Origin: Dipetalonema caudispina
Lineage: Eukaryota > Nematoda > Chromadorea > Rhabditida > Onchocercidae
Assembly: GCA_013365325.1 (NCBI GenBank)
Contig: JABVXV010000014.1
Span: forward strand, 62,001 to 126,000
Direction of reading: 5' to 3'
DNA length: 64,000 nucleotides
Both the position numbers and the translations under genes were made by a program. The notes under the pieces are model-generated. The model saw only the letters and a program-made list of their open reading frames with translations. It did no database searches and was not told where the DNA came from. Shown here piece by piece: positions 37,801-51,954 of the stretch (position 1 is its first letter; the number at the start of each line of letters is the position of its first letter).

Positions 37801-40800
37801 TAGTATTATTAAACGGTGATAATTCACACTGGCAAAATAAAGGTTCCAAAAACTGATAGCAAGTAAACGAAAATTGAACGGCTCATTCATGGAACACTCA
37901 AATCCAACCGTTTCATATCTCGAAATATGGTTCGTTACAAAGTAGAGGAATTGTTGACACCTACTTGATTTTCGATTTCCAAAACATTAAAAGGTACTGC
38001 AGTCAAGTCTTCCGAACTTTTCTTATCATAATGTATTGCACAAAGCACAGCTTCTTGAATCAATAGTAGTGGTTCAATAAGCCGAAGTCCTAAAAATAAA
38101 TATCCACAATTCTGTTTCAGAGACTGGAGAAACCGCTGAAACATATCCATTTGGGAACAGTGAAGTTTAAAAGTACTGCAGTAACAATTTTAATTCAAAA
38201 ACGCCTCAGTAAATAAATTGGAAATTTCTCAATGAAACATTTAAAGCATATCACAAGAGAACTGAAACTATTATGGTCTCGAATTATGAGCTCAACAGTT
38301 CAAATATTCTCTAGAAATTCAAGCTGGAATTTAAATTATATTAAATGAAAAAAGTGAGTAACGAACCATAAAATGAACTTTCCGAAATCTCTGTAAGCAA
38401 AGGTATCATCTGACGAGATAGGTCAATCTGATTAACGATTACTCTAATGACTTCTACTAAGCCATCTATTTTGTTACTCGGAAATCTGTTGTAATCTCGG
38501 ATAACATCGACAAGTGCACCCGAAATGTCATGTCCAGCGATATTTACTGATGTTGAAAACCCTTAACAGTAGAGGCTGAATTTAAATATATTTGAGCTGG
38601 CATTTATCTGATGAAAATAAAACTGTATATTTCTACAGCGATCTATATTGGGAGCGAACTTTGTAGTGGAATTATAAATCCCTTACCGCCTTTTATTATA
38701 TCCAACGCCAGCTCAGAATGAATGACTGCCAGCTCAAAAAGTTTTCGCAAAAGACTGCGACCAGAAATATCGCTGTCATTTATGCCAGTTTTTAGTGATC
38801 CTAATGTTTGCCTGCTTTCCTCCTTTAATGCTTTATAAAGCAACGGCGGGATCTGAAATTCTAAACTATTTTTATCACTTAAAAAACCTTTCACAGCAAA
38901 TATTTTACTGTTTCAGCAAAGTAACACATCTGTTTCTGACTTCCAGCTTAATTTATTAAATTTGGCAAAATATATTTCAGCGGCAAAAACACTTCGATTT
39001 AAAATTTGAAGAACAAGCTCAACATTTTCCAGTGTCGCAGTTTTAATTTTATTCTGAATGATGACTTCAAAAGTTGTTAACACAATAAACATTAAAATAA
39101 ACATAATATCACTAACCTCTCTCTTGTAAGATGGGAGGCATTTGTAAAACCAAGAAGCTACAGCATATCTGTAAGTCCATAACGACTTATCAAAGCAAGT
39201 GAGCAAACTATTAAATGCATTTGTCTCGATAACCAGGTCATCTTCTAAAATGAAAGACAGGCTCTGACAGACGGAAAAAAACCCTTGAAAATTTGCCGTT
39301 ACAAATTTATTACTGAAAATGATGCCATAATTGACTTTCAGCAATAAAATTATCTTAATAAATACACTTCAAAGCATGCCTTTAAGCCGTTCACCCAATA
39401 ACCGCAAGCACTCTTGACAAGAACCGACCAGTGCATAATCGTCGAAGTCTTTATTTTCATTGATTATATCCAATAAAATCGAAATCAACTGTAGGACGGA
39501 GACCCCAGAAGTGCTCTTGATTGCAACTTCAGCTCCACCCAGTTTTATGCCTGAAAATTCATTATGATAAAAGTCAAAAAATTATCAAACAATAGACCAT
39601 TATTTTTGATCATCGAGGTACAACAATCGACACTATTGAAAAGTAAAGCTAATCAAATACGACTGTTTAAGCGACTTTGTTCGAATTTGGTCAGTTAGAA
39701 TACTAAGTGCTTGCTGATCATTATTTTTTTCTTCCACTCCTTAATATAAATTTTGGGAGTTAACAGATAATTTAAAGGTAATAAAAAGATTTAGAAGCAC
39801 TAGAAGCGTCAAATAACACTTTCTTACCTTTTTCAGCTTTCCAGGTTATCGGAGTACGTCGTGCACCAACAGATGTTAATAATTTCCTTCCAATTTCTAC
39901 TGCAATTTCTTGGTAAAACACTTGTTTTAGCGCCGGCAGAACTAGATGATTAAGAACAACAGAACCATCTATAAGAGCAAAATCAACAATGCTACCAAAG
40001 AGTGCCGTAGAAGCTTCTGCACTGTCATTTCCTTCATTTTCTGCAACAAGTTTGAATTATGATGATTCTATTTCTCCTTGATTCTTACAAGACAAGAAGA
40101 AAGCAGGAATCTAGAAATAATTGAAATCACTTCATTTATGTTTGATATGGCTTCACGAAAATGGCAAATATTGATACCAATTTGGACAGTTGAAATTTAA
40201 TCAGAAGTAAGGATAACCTGTTTCGACTTTCCCATCCTTTAGTAATGAATGACGTTCACGACACAGTGCTGCACATATGTAAATGAAATTTCGACGTTTT
40301 GTATCAGATTGTATAGATGACCGCTCGACAGACAAAATATGTCTTAAATCAAAAAAAAAAAAAGAAAACGATGTGATGCATTGCAAAAGCTGTTTTTGAG
40401 ATTCTAAAGAGGTAGCAAGTGGGTTTTCGCCACTGAATTATTTCAGTTATCTGAGGTATTATAAACCTGAGAGTAGAAAATTTGCTGTTAAAAGGTTGCA
40501 AATTACCTTAATGCAATCATCAAAATTGGCGTTTTACATTTAGTACTGCTATCCTCCTCAAACGCTGCTTCTAATTCAATGTCACAGTATTCCGGTAGTT
40601 TACGCAAAATCTTCAAAGAGATGATAAATGAATAGAAAGAGATAAATTATCTTTAAAATCTGAAATTTTGAGAGTTTAAAAATGTGCAACTCACTCTGAT
40701 AAGATTTGGTACCATTAATATATTCTCCAAACATTGCAGAAAGAGTGATATCAACGTATCAACAGGTGAAATCATTAGAAGCCACGCACACTGCAAAAGA

Positions 40801-43534
40801 ACTGTAAAACAAGCATTTCTTCGACACCACAACTATCTAGTTAATTTTACGATTAATCGAGTTTCTAAAGGAGATTCTTATTTTAAACAAGAACTCAGAA
40901 AACATGCATCTAACAGAATAAATGCTTGAGAAGATCAAAACTGCATCGGATGAGCAGTTTGCTTAATACAAGTAATTAAAAATAACCTCATCAACTGCTT
41001 TTTCCAACTTAACTTGATTTGTATGAAGTTGTGCGTGATCCTCAAGGTAGTTTAAAAGATTCCTCATGTCTTCTTCGAAATTCTGAGTATGGAAACTTTT
41101 ACACACTCAGATATTTAACATAACAAAGAAATGGAAACAACAGTGGAATAAAATTATCAGCTATCCATTCAAATCACCACGAATATCCGGCATTTGACAT
41201 AATATGCTCCCACTACTAAATTAACGTACATTCTTTCCATAAAACACTAAAGATGATAAAAGTGCTCAGAATTATTCATAGTTCAGTGTTATATCTGTCA
41301 GGATGTAAAATCATAAACGCCAATAAATTATTTCTAAAAGAAACAAGTTAGGAAAATTCTTTTTTTTTTAATATTCAGAACGAAATACCTGATACGACTG
41401 TTTGAAAGTCTTCAGACTGCCATTTACTTCGCCGAATTCCCCGTAAAAATAGGTCATTATTGTACCCCAATCATTGTAACTACATGCAATGCATTTCAAA
41501 ACTTTCAAAAATTCACCAGCAACACGAAAGTCAGCTACTGCTTGTACCTCAGGCAAAACATTGCATGCCCTGCAAATTATGATTAAGTTTGCCAACCTAA
41601 AATACTGAATATAGACAGAGTAAAGCCAATCTTTAGGTCAATAGTCATTTAGTGTAACAATTTGACGTGACGGTACTATTGTATGTCAGACACAGCCTTG
41701 TTGCACTCGTCTCTCAAAAACACTCTAAGAATGCTGGTAATAAATCCGCAAATACGTGTGCAAATATTCGAAAAGCAGAAAAAAAGTACTTTTTAAAAAG
41801 AGCAAAATCAACTTTTCCCATTAAATTGAATTCGACAAGTTTACGCATTTCAAGTACGTCGAAATCGTGAACTGTAATTTTATTAATGAGTTTCTCCACA
41901 GTTCTTGTGAATTTTTCGGTATATTCTTTAGCATCAATTTCCTGCAAATAAAAATAAATTACTTGGTTACGAGTAATCAATAACCCAATGCTACTTCCAT
42001 CATAGAAGCAGTAAAAACATCTAATGAAGGGCATGAAATGATTTCCTAATATTAACCTCAGTATTCAGGGCCTCTGATGTGGAGAACAGAAAAGTTTGCT
42101 GCGCAAAAACCGTTTCTTTATTGGATCGCATACTCTGTAAATTTGAAAATACTGGGAAACTTATATCATCAAAATTATTTCAAGATATATTCAAGTGGAA
42201 TGAAATAGTCGATTATCTAGCAAAGCTCTACCTACCTGTCCGTACATTTCCAAAGCTACTTCTGGTAACTTCCTCTTCAAACCGTCCAATCCTGAAATGC
42301 TACTAACACTTGATGTTTACTAACAGAAGGAAAAGATGCAATTTCAGTCACGAATATCTACTTCAAATCTTTGCTTACCCGTTTTATCCAAGAGTTCTTT
42401 GGCAGCGTAATAAATCTTATCAAATTCGTTCACTTCATCTAATGAAAACAAATATGGAATGGACCTGAAATTTGAAGTAGGAGTCGAAGAGTTTCAAATC
42501 CTGTGGGTATAAATTTGAATAATTTTTGAATTCTTTCAAATTAATTCTACTATTTAGTATTAAACTGAAATCCATCCAAAATAAGTATAATGTAAAAGAC
42601 CTGATATTATATGCTGCATGAAAAAGGAAAAGGCAGTTGGAAAGCACATCTGCAAGTTTTTCTCCACTGCATTTGTCATACAATCCCCACGATTCCTTAG
42701 TCTTCAGATTAACATTTAAGCTGCAAAAACTGTCTAAATTCTTGAAAAATTAATCTATAAATTATGCTCCAGCAATGTTATTACAAAAAAAAAAGAAAAA
42801 AAAAAACAGCATTTAGTTAAAAACAATTTATATTTTAAATGATAAGTAAGGATGTTTTAAAGGACCCATTACTCATGTTTTAATGTACTGAAACATATCA
42901 TTACTTAACTTTTACTCTGACAGCAGTAGGATTAGATGTTCTGGCAATAAATCGAAATATTACTTAATGCATCAGCTATGCAAAATGAACCACCTTTTCT
43001 CCTTAGCATATGTAATAATCGCACTGGCAGTGTTTGTTGAGATTCGCTGTATGATATCATAGATTGTTTTGCGAATTTTTTGTCTTCGATCAGGTTGAAG
43101 TTCGGCATTCCAAAGGGTTTCGATTAATTCTTTGAATGTCCGATGCGGCAAACAATATCTTACCAACTCACTCGCCGAAGCATACAGTTCACTAGCATTT
43201 TTTAAGATCGCAGAAAAATGTTCCAACTACAAAAATAATTATAACGGTTAAACTGTACAACAAATAATGATAAAATTGAAATCACAAAGGGCTTTAATTT
43301 TTATTTATATATTACTATAGTGAACAAACTAATAATACTTCATATTATTTGCCTTAAAATGTATATCATGAAGTAGTGATATACAAAATAATCTGAGTAA
43401 ATAACATCTCAGTGCTACTGCCTTTATCGCTGAACGATAGCAAGAAGAACACAAAAATGTTAACTAATTATTTATTATTAACACAAAGAGAACAAATAAA
43501 CCTCATCGATCGCTTTTTGCAAATCGGTTGTCAT
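34807..43534 (-). CDS. large unrecognised helical protein, 26 exons
   Basis: Exons: 43534-43502, 43226-42994, 42720-42601, 42464-42379, 42291-42236, 42134-42057, 41941-41724, 41596-41389, 41082-40987, 40790-40695, 40610-40507, 40342-40218, 40040-39828, 39550-39395, 39283-39117, 39053-38928, 38852-38687, 38561-38367, 38089-37965, 37795-37689, 37423-37321, 37191-37081, 36753-36588, 35702-35617, 35378-35177 and 34895-34807. All keep frame, giving about 1,154 residues. The start (MTTDLQKAIDELEHF) is fixed by an in-frame stop and a splice acceptor 20 bases upstream. There is no signal peptide or clear membrane span. The body is a near-continuous series of amphipathic Leu-rich helices (for example YCLPHRTFKELIETL, LPPYLKILLVQLTNF), as in HEAT/armadillo-type scaffolds. 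The last ~95 residues turn basic and Gly/Arg/Lys-rich (GPKSRRGALPSL, NGGGFRRKNKKRK), suggesting a nuclear signal or nucleic-acid contact. I recognise no family. The exon 14/15 junction is ambiguous: a GC donor at 39379 is an alternative adding five residues. Confidence 0.8.
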
Positions 43535-43553
43535 TGCTGATTAAGAGTGCAGT

Positions 43554-43563
43554 CCTGGAAAAA
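43554..43563 (-). promoter_or_regulatory. probable spliced-leader acceptor of the 26-exon gene
   Basis: A T-rich tract ending in TTCCAG on the minus strand lies about 20 bases upstream of the ATG at 43534. An in-frame TAA lies between the two, so the coding region begins here. Confidence 0.5.
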
Positions 43564-46500
43564 AAAAAAAAAAAAACCATTTGTTCATACTTTTTTTTTT
43601 TTTTTGAAATAACATTTATTTCATGCCAATTCACGCAAAATCTCTCGAAATTGTTGAAAAAATAATCGAAAAAAAAAAGAAATAAAACTTAACGTTTACT
43701 TCTTACTGTATGCATTTTATTCCTATCTTTATTATCTCTTATCATAATAAAATTTGCTATTAATCACAAATTTTAATCTAATAATGTGTCAAATTTACTC
43801 AACTTATATCTCACCATTTCTATTATCAGTTATCTTTTAAATTTAATAGTTCATCTTTTCTTCTCATCATATTACTAAATCTTATCAATTCTAAGAAAAA
43901 AAAAAAAAAAGAAGCTCCTCAACTCTTCCTTGATCTTTACAAAACTTTATTGATCATTCTATTTCAGGAACTTAAATCCGATCACAACAACATTGAACCA
44001 ACTTTTCATAGCCAATTCTTTCAATAGCACTATGAAAAAAATGTCTCACAATGAGGACATTACCAATAGTAACAACAATGTCTCCATTAGTTTCATTGGT
44101 CATCATCATTTCATTACTTTCATTGGTCACTATTTCATCATTTCAATTGGTCATCATATAGTATTTAGAGTAATCATTTGTTTCGATGATGAAAATAATG
44201 AAATAATGGTTAATAAAAGTAATGAAGTAATAAAATATTTGAGTAAACGATCAAGTTATTTGATAAGATCGTTGACCAATGGATACAATTTGATCAGATA
44301 ATACATTTTAGATATTTATACAACTTCAGTACTTTTTTTTTTGGTAATGAAATAAAGTATACAAAAATGTGAATAACTTACCTTTCTTTTTTTAGAAGTT
44401 TACCCTCAATTCAAACGCTAATTACTTCCATAAATTTCTCACTAATGTCTTTATTGATAGGTTAATTTGTTGTTTTACATTACATTCAATTGTGAAATGA
44501 GTTTTGTTTTGATTTTTGATTGATTCATTTTGATCAAACGCTAATCGATATCGTTAAAGTAGTCCAAATGAAAGAGAAGAAAAAATTTTTTCAAAGAAAA
44601 AAAATTCAAAATTTTAAAAATTTCTACCATTACATGATCATTATCGTTTATTGCGTATAAATATCCAATTATGGAATATTTACAATAAAAATTATCAATT
44701 GATATCACAATTGATCAATTGATCACTTCTTCAATATATCTATCATTCACTCCTAGAACATTTTTTTTCTGTCAACAAAGACGGATAGTTCATAAATTAT
44801 AATGTGGTATGGTTATTGTAAAAATAAAACATTGAGATGATCAATGTTGAAATTTTGGTAGGAATTATTCGACGATAAGAGAGAGAGAGAGAGAGAGATA
44901 AGAATGAGTGAGTCATGAATAACAATATAACTTTCATGTTACAATAGGCATAAATATATCCAAGATTCATGATATCTTGATATTATTTCATTAACTTATC
45001 ATGATTAATTTAGCAATAGCTGAAATGATTTTCATGAATCCTACAAGAATATTTCCTGAAAAACAAATTATACTAAATCAGTTTGAATTTTTTTTCCGTT
45101 TCTGCTTATGTCTAAAAACGGAAACGAACTTGTGATAATTTTTAAATTCTCGGCATAATTGCAAAATAAATTTCATGTTATAGTTCTTGTTAATTAATAT
45201 TTGCATTTATTTGTGTTTCCTTTATTTATCAGCCTTATTTTGTCTTATTCTTTGCAGAGAATATTAGAAAAGTTTTGCCGAATATTTAGGAAAATTTGAT
45301 AAGAGTAATAATTTGAATTTAAGAATTCTTCCTTTAATTTAAATGTAGAGAAAATTAATTGGCTGAAAACAAGATGAAATCGTATTACAACATTATTCGA
45401 TCCGTTTAATACAACAAAAATTTGTCTTGCAATTTCACATTGCACAAATCACTTCCACTATCGGAAAAAGGAATGCGAAAATTCTTCTTTTTTTTTTTCT
45501 CATTGCAATTTGCAAGCTCCAAAATAGGAATTTATTTTCTATCTCTTTCATTCTGCACCAATTTCATCGTAAAAATCACTTCTCAGAATTTGCAAAAAAA
45601 AAAAAAGCAGTAAACATAAACAAATAACAGATGAATTCTGCATTTGAACTTTATTTCGATAAATACCACTTTTGCGGACATTTCCCAATTAATTTAATTA
45701 ATTCCTAAATTCTTCTATTTTATCTTTTAATACTATTTCAGTAATGACAATATAACTATGAGAGCACACTTTGCAATGAATGAATTTATTTTACTTGTTC
45801 CCTGAATTCATTTGTTCGACGGATATATCATCTGAAAAAAAGGATCGTATGATTTTGTCGAATTTTCAACAATTATACATTTGATCTATCTTTGTGATTG
45901 TTACATTAGATATAAAAAGTTTTGCATAGTTTTGTATACTTTTATAAATTTTTCTACTTTTCTGTATCTCGAATTACTTCTGTAAGAATTTCGCAGAATT
46001 TTATCATCAGTATTTTATAATTTAGGAATGACAAATCTATCGAAATATTTGCGCTCATAATTATCAACAACTTTGAGTTTCAATTTTTCTCTTACTTATC
46101 AAAGGTAAAACTTGATATACAATCTTATTTCCACTAATTTAACATTCTCAATTCAATAATGATAAACTTCTATGCATTTCAGGTAATCCTTTTTTGTACA
46201 AATTCAACAAACTGCAAAAAGAGAATATTTATAAAAATTAGATATGTATCACGATAAACAATGATTACAATGAATGCTGTTTTTATTTTCTTATTTTTTT
46301 TCGCTTCTCTCAGTTTGGTTATTAAAATTTTATAGTCTGCGTAATTTTCGTTAGTGTTACATTTTAAATGAATTACATTAGATCTGTTGTAATAAAGAGA
46401 TGGAAACTGAGAATGCTTTCATAATATTTATTTTTGCAAAATACCAAAAAATTCAATAAATAAATAAATGTTCGTTGTAAATAAAATACAGCGATCGAAT

Positions 46501-47257
46501 GAAAATACACTAAATTAAATATTCAGGGGAGAGGATTTCACGAAAATGCTGAGCATTTTTTTCTTTTTTTTTTTTGAAGAAAATTCAGAAATTGGCAGTT
46601 CTCCATTTATTGGTTCACCATTTATTTCCGAACTGACTTCACCCTGAAATTCAAAATTATCATTAATTTAGTGAATTTTAAATAAAAATATAACAGGAAA
46701 CATCAAAAAAAGTTCTAATTCAATGAAGAACAATTTGAACTTTTAGTAAAAAGTAACAAGTTACAATTTAATTTAAAACAGAACTATCAATATGGAGATT
46801 AATTAAAATTCCAAGATAGGAGCGTAAAATTTAAAAATTTATCATGGAAAAAGAAAAGTATTGTTATAAAATACATTGTGGAAAATATTTGAAACGATAT
46901 TACAATGAAAATATGCATTATTTTAATAATGTTTTAAGATTAATTTGAAATTAGGAGTGTTAGATAATAGTTCCACTTCTAGAAGATCTATTCCTTATGA
47001 TTGAATATTTGGCTTGATGAAATTTAAACTTTCAATTAAACGTCACTATCATCCTAGCATATTCCACTGTCTCTGCAGATAGTGCAAGTTTTAATCTACC
47101 CGTTAATTACCGCTAGAATATCTTTGCTATATCCATTTCACTTCAGTTTCTGCTTCAAATTTGCTAAAAATTTGAATTTCAATCTTATAAAAAAGAAGAA
47201 AAAACGATTTTAAATTTAAGTCCTAACTTCTTGCACCTAATTTGATCCCTGGAAAAT
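43564..47257. other. intergenic, no gene recognised
   Basis: About 3.7 kb of AT-rich sequence. It includes a loose repetition of TTTCATTGGTCATCAT-like words near 44085-44160 and a (GA)n run at about 44878-44899. The open frame over the first of these is low-complexity and is not called. Confidence 0.6.
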
Positions 47258-47263
47258 TTTATT
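47258..47263 (-). terminator. polyadenylation signal of the Lys/Glu-rich protein gene
   Basis: AATAAA on the minus strand, 42 bases beyond the TAA stop at 47305-47307. Confidence 0.6.
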
Positions 47264-47304
47264 AAAATCATAACATTTTTCATTTTTCCACTCATTTCTG
47301 GAAA

Positions 47305-48946
47305 TTATCTTTTCTCAGTGCCCTCAAAAACTAGTTCATCAGGTAACTTACTTGACTTTACCACTGGTGTTTCCGTTTTTCCCTGCTTTTCCGAATCTTC
47401 ACTTTCCTTCACTTCCTCTTTTGCTGTTTCCGATGTTTTTGTCTCTTCCGCTTTTTCCGCTTCCTTCGTTGCTTCTACTGTTTCAGTTCCTTTCGTCGTT
47501 GCGGTCATTTGTCCTTCTCCTTTATCTGTTTCATCTACTTTTTTCTTTTCATCTGCATCAGACTTGTCTTCTGCTTTTGATGCTTCTGTAGGCTTTTCAT
47601 CTTCCTTTGGCTCACCTTCAAGCTTCTCATTTTCCTTTGTCACTTCTGTAGGCTTTTCGTCTTCCTTTGCTGCTTCAACAGACTTTTTACTTTCCTTTGC
47701 TTCGGCAGATTTTTCGCTCGCTTTCGTTATATCGGCAACTTTTTCAGCTTCTTTTGGCGTTGCAGTCAATCCTTCTGCTTCATTTTTCTTTGATTCGGAA
47801 GATTTTTCAGTCTCACTCTTCTTGTCTTCTTTCGTTTCACCCTCTTTTTTGCCTTCCTTGGATACTTCCACTGATGCTGATTCCGATTTTTCTCCTTTCG
47901 TTTCCTTTTTTAAATGTTCTGATTTTGATTCATCAGTTCCCTTTACTTCTTTGGATGCATCCTTTGATGCTTCTTCTGATTTCGAATGTTCCTTATCTTC
48001 TTCTTTCCCAACTTTTCCTGAATCCTTCTCTTCTCCCTGAATTGAATAATTGAAATTTTGACTGAGAAAACAATTTATAATTTTATCGTTTAATTTCAGC
48101 ATTTTTCATTCAATATACTAATTTTTGTGGAAGATGGACTTTTACAAAAAAAAAAATCAAATATAAGGAATAAAAGATTAATTAATCAGTACCTTTTTTT
48201 ATCTAAAAGAAAGTTAACAATTATTTGGAATTCGTCAAAACGTTTCCATGCTGAATAAGTGAAGTTTGAGTTTTTTTTTTAATCAAAATTTTCAGCTTTT
48301 AACTTAAAATCTGTAGTCTGTAACCTTTAACCCATCGGTCTCTTCTAAGCAAAATCAAGAATCCTGTAAACAAGCTGATCTATCCCTATTACACAAACTT
48401 TTCGAGTTAACAAATCAGTAAGTTTTTAAATTTGAGATCTTTTCCTTGAGGTAGGGGATTGATTTCTTTCTACAATTAAAATTAATCTTAGCAGTAGGTA
48501 AATTAAGTACCTTGGTGACTGGAACTTCTTCCTTCTGAGCTGCTGGTGCACTTGTTCCAACCACTTCGTCTGAAATGCTTTCTGTAGATTACTTGAATTA
48601 ACTTATTTTTCAATATGAAAATCTTAATAAAGCGATAATTTTGTAAATAATGGACGTTTTTTGTTGAAAGATATTCGAGTTGGAAATCCATCAAAAATAT
48701 ATAAGTAATAAGTAAAGATGCTGTTAACTTGAAATAATCGCTCTATAATTTTTTAACGCATTGAAAATTTTCCTTTTAAACAGTGTAACAGATGAAATTC
48801 TATATAAAAAATATTTATTTCATATTTTAATTAAAAATTATGCTTTATAAAAGTGAGTAAATTTACAACAAACCTGGTTTTGGTACTGGGCTTGATAATG
48901 CAACAACTGATAAAAGAAACAAAACAACAGCTATTAGCAATTTCAT
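47305..48946 (-). CDS. secreted Lys/Glu-rich low-complexity protein, 3 exons
   Basis: Exons 48946-48874, 48569-48511 and 48036-47305 join in frame (phases 1, 0) to 287 residues. The first exon is a textbook signal peptide (MKLLIAVVLFLLSVVALSS) and the splice acceptor TTTAG lies about 10 bases before the ATG. The mature chain is about half Lys plus Glu with Ser, Thr and Ala, no Cys and almost no aromatic residues. It contains loose repeats such as KEDEKPTE (twice) and KEAEKAEE-like words. It ends in a short normal segment (KLPDELVFEGTEKR). Such composition predicts an extended, disordered, highly charged secreted protein of a kind often immunogenic in parasitic worms. I recognise no specific named family and infer no biochemical role. 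The opposite strand of exon 3 also stays open for 240 codons only because of the biased composition. Confidence 0.8.
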
Positions 48947-49124
48947 TTTTCTTGCCTAAATGATTTCTCACTTATAAAAAAAAAAATCTTTTCATAAAAA
49001 TGAAATAACATCGTTCAGGAAAATTAAAAACAAATCACATGCTAATATTATCATCCTTTTAAATTTACAATTTGTCATAAATTCGATTAATTTAATAGTA
49101 CCAAAATTTAGTTTACACCCTGTC

Positions 49125-49131
<7 letters not shown>

Positions 49132-49201
<70 letters not shown>

Positions 49202-49209
49202 CAGTACAG
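49132..49209. repeat. (CA)n microsatellite with ACAGT tail
   Basis: About 33 uninterrupted CA dinucleotides, followed by three copies of ACAGT. Confidence 0.95.
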
Positions 49210-51954
49210 TATTAGCATTCCTAAATGCTAATTTTCCCGGTAAATATCATTAAAGAGGTCAAAATTACAGAATAGATTAAGGGCTATCAAAAATGAAAAT
49301 GATATCTGATGAATAATTACAAAAAGCTATTGATCTAAATGCTAAAAGCAAAAATATTTTGTAGCTATAGGATTTAGCAGGATAGTGATGGCGAATGAAT
49401 TTATTGTTATCTGCAAAAATAAAAAAAAAAAAAAGAAAAAAAGAAAAAAAGATTTCTCAAACAAATATGATTTATAAAAATTTTCAACAAAATTTTTTAA
49501 ATGCTCATTTAAATCGAAATTCTCAGCTTTGTATTTCTAAGTTTAACAGTTTATTTTTAACTTAAATAATACAATTATAATTTCAAAGATGTTATGAGAT
49601 CAATTTCACGAAATTATCTAGAGAAGTGGGTTAAAAAAAAAAAAAAAAAAGCTGGACAAAGTCGTAATTATAATTTTTTCTAGCCGAAGCCCTTCATTGA
49701 AATAGAGCTTACTTGATATTCTTTACCAAATTTTGATATTGAAATGTTAAATTGCTTATGGGGAAGAAAACTTCGGGGGAAAAAAAAAAGAACTCGAGCA
49801 AATGTCTAAGAGATCAACTAAATGTGTAATGCTAAGAACTAGAAAATTAAGATAAAGAGAAGGTAGAAATGGACAATTATCAGTTTGATGGATATTTGGT
49901 CAAAGGTTATTTCTTTCATCTTCTTTCCTTTCCATCATTTCTTTTCAATTTCTGAAGCATCGTTAACTAGGCAAATGTTTGAAGATAAATGGATTCGAGG
50001 ACCCAGCTCCGACAGCAAATGGCGGTGTGCAGCAACAAATTTCACGAAAATTTGATCTTTGATATATATTCTTACAAAAAGCATACATATCATCACATAA
50101 CGGAATGAACTGAGTTACTTTCCTTTGTCTTCAAATATTTCCGGTTTCTACGTCTGCAATATCTTTCAATGAAATCATACTGATATCATTTTAATTACTC
50201 CGGTTAAACATTGCTCAACTCTTAAATGATTTCTTCATGATATACCGAAACAGCAATCATTTTCACGTCCTTCAAAATTGTTTTACCCTGCAGAAGCAAG
50301 TATGAAACAGTTTTAGAAACTAAAAAAAAGAAAGAAGAAAGAAGAAAATACAACAATGAAATAGAAGATGCTAGCACAAAGACTGTTCAATAAGCAAAAT
50401 TTTATTTTATTTCTAAAAGTTTTTCATTCTATCTGATCCATTCATTGATTTGATATTATCTATTACTTTCAAGTGAATCATGAAGTAATGAATGATGGCA
50501 TGAATCTAAACGAAGAAATCACAATAGATTGCCTTAGTAAATATTTGCTGTAAGCTCATCTTTCCATGCTATTTAATAATTAATTGGTAAATTATGCAAA
50601 AATTTGAATTAATTAATACTAATGCTAAGTATGCGACATAACATTGCAATCTTTGAATATGAGTGGAAAAATTTACATTTTAGCGATAACAAAATGAAAT
50701 TCTTTAGATTAATAACTTCTGGAATTTTGTATGTTATTGGCGTTTACGAAACATTTTTCAAGAAAGTGATAATGTTCAGAGCTTTTTTTTTTTTTTTAAA
50801 TTTTCTTTAATTTTTTAGAATTCCAATCATTACTTTAAAACATAATATATTGAATCAAATTATGCATTAAAGTATGATAAGGTAGTTTTGATGGTAAGAA
50901 TCCGTAAATACAATAAAAATTACTGAATTTTTCTTTAAAATAAATACATTTTTATATGTCAGCATATTCCTTTGGAATGTTAAAAACTTCTCCTTCATCT
51001 ATCTCATGATAAACTACTCTTATCAATTGATAAACCGGAGAAGATCCATTCATTCAATCATATCTATTGGTGAGCAATCAACCAAACAACGTTTTTTTTT
51101 TTTTTTTTTAATAGTGAAACCAAGTTTGTGAAATTTGTGACCATATAAAGAACAATGGCCTATTTGCAGCCGGAGACACAAAGAGAAATGAAAGATGAAT
51201 GAGACGGATAAGTAAGTGTTGTCCAATGGGTCACTCGAAATCATTTTTTTTTTTTTTTTTTCAATTTGTGATTGAAATACGTGCACTTAATCATTGTGAT
51301 ATATTTACTGTTCAATTTGTTGGAATTACAACAAAGGAAACTGGTAGAAAGATGTTCGTACTTCAACTATTCAGTATGCAAAATTGTATAATTCATGCAT
51401 TTTACATTTTTTTTTTTTCTTTCAATAATTGAATACTGGAAATCAGCAGACTGTAATTTAAAATTATCTGTAATTTAAACTGTAATTTAAAAATATTCAG
51501 CCTGAAAAATTCTTGAAATTATTTAATTGAAAAATATTTCAACTTTCCATATCATTCATATTTTGCTGAAAATCTTGAAGTTGAAACTAATATTACTGTT
51601 ATAAATAGTATGAAAAGAAGGAGATAAAGGAATAAGGACTACTAATAAAGATATTTAAATAATAAAGATGAAAAAAAAAAAAAACAACTATTAATAATCT
51701 GTGACATGATTTGTGTTATGCAAATTATCTCGTTCTGTCAAGAAATTATTTATTAATTGAAAAAAAAAAGTTATTAAATAATAAATTCACAATACACTTT
51801 ATATAGGAAGTATTGTAATGATTATCATAAGCTTATCATTTGTATAATTTTAATAGAGAATAACTTTTAAGAAGAAATTTTTGCAAAAAAAAAAGAAGAA
51901 AATGATACAAACAGGTTAAAGGAAAGTTTAATTTTATAATAATAATAATAATGG

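Noticed and set aside
43993..44301. 102-codon frame with repeated FIGHH words
   Set aside because: Made by loose repetition of a TCATTGGTCATCAT-like word. It has no splice partners and no family resemblance.
47318..48040. 240-codon plus-strand frame opposite the Lys/Glu-rich exon
   Set aside because: Open only because Lys/Glu/Ser codons read as Phe/Ser/Leu on the other strand. The minus-strand frame has signal peptide, splice sites and poly(A) signal.
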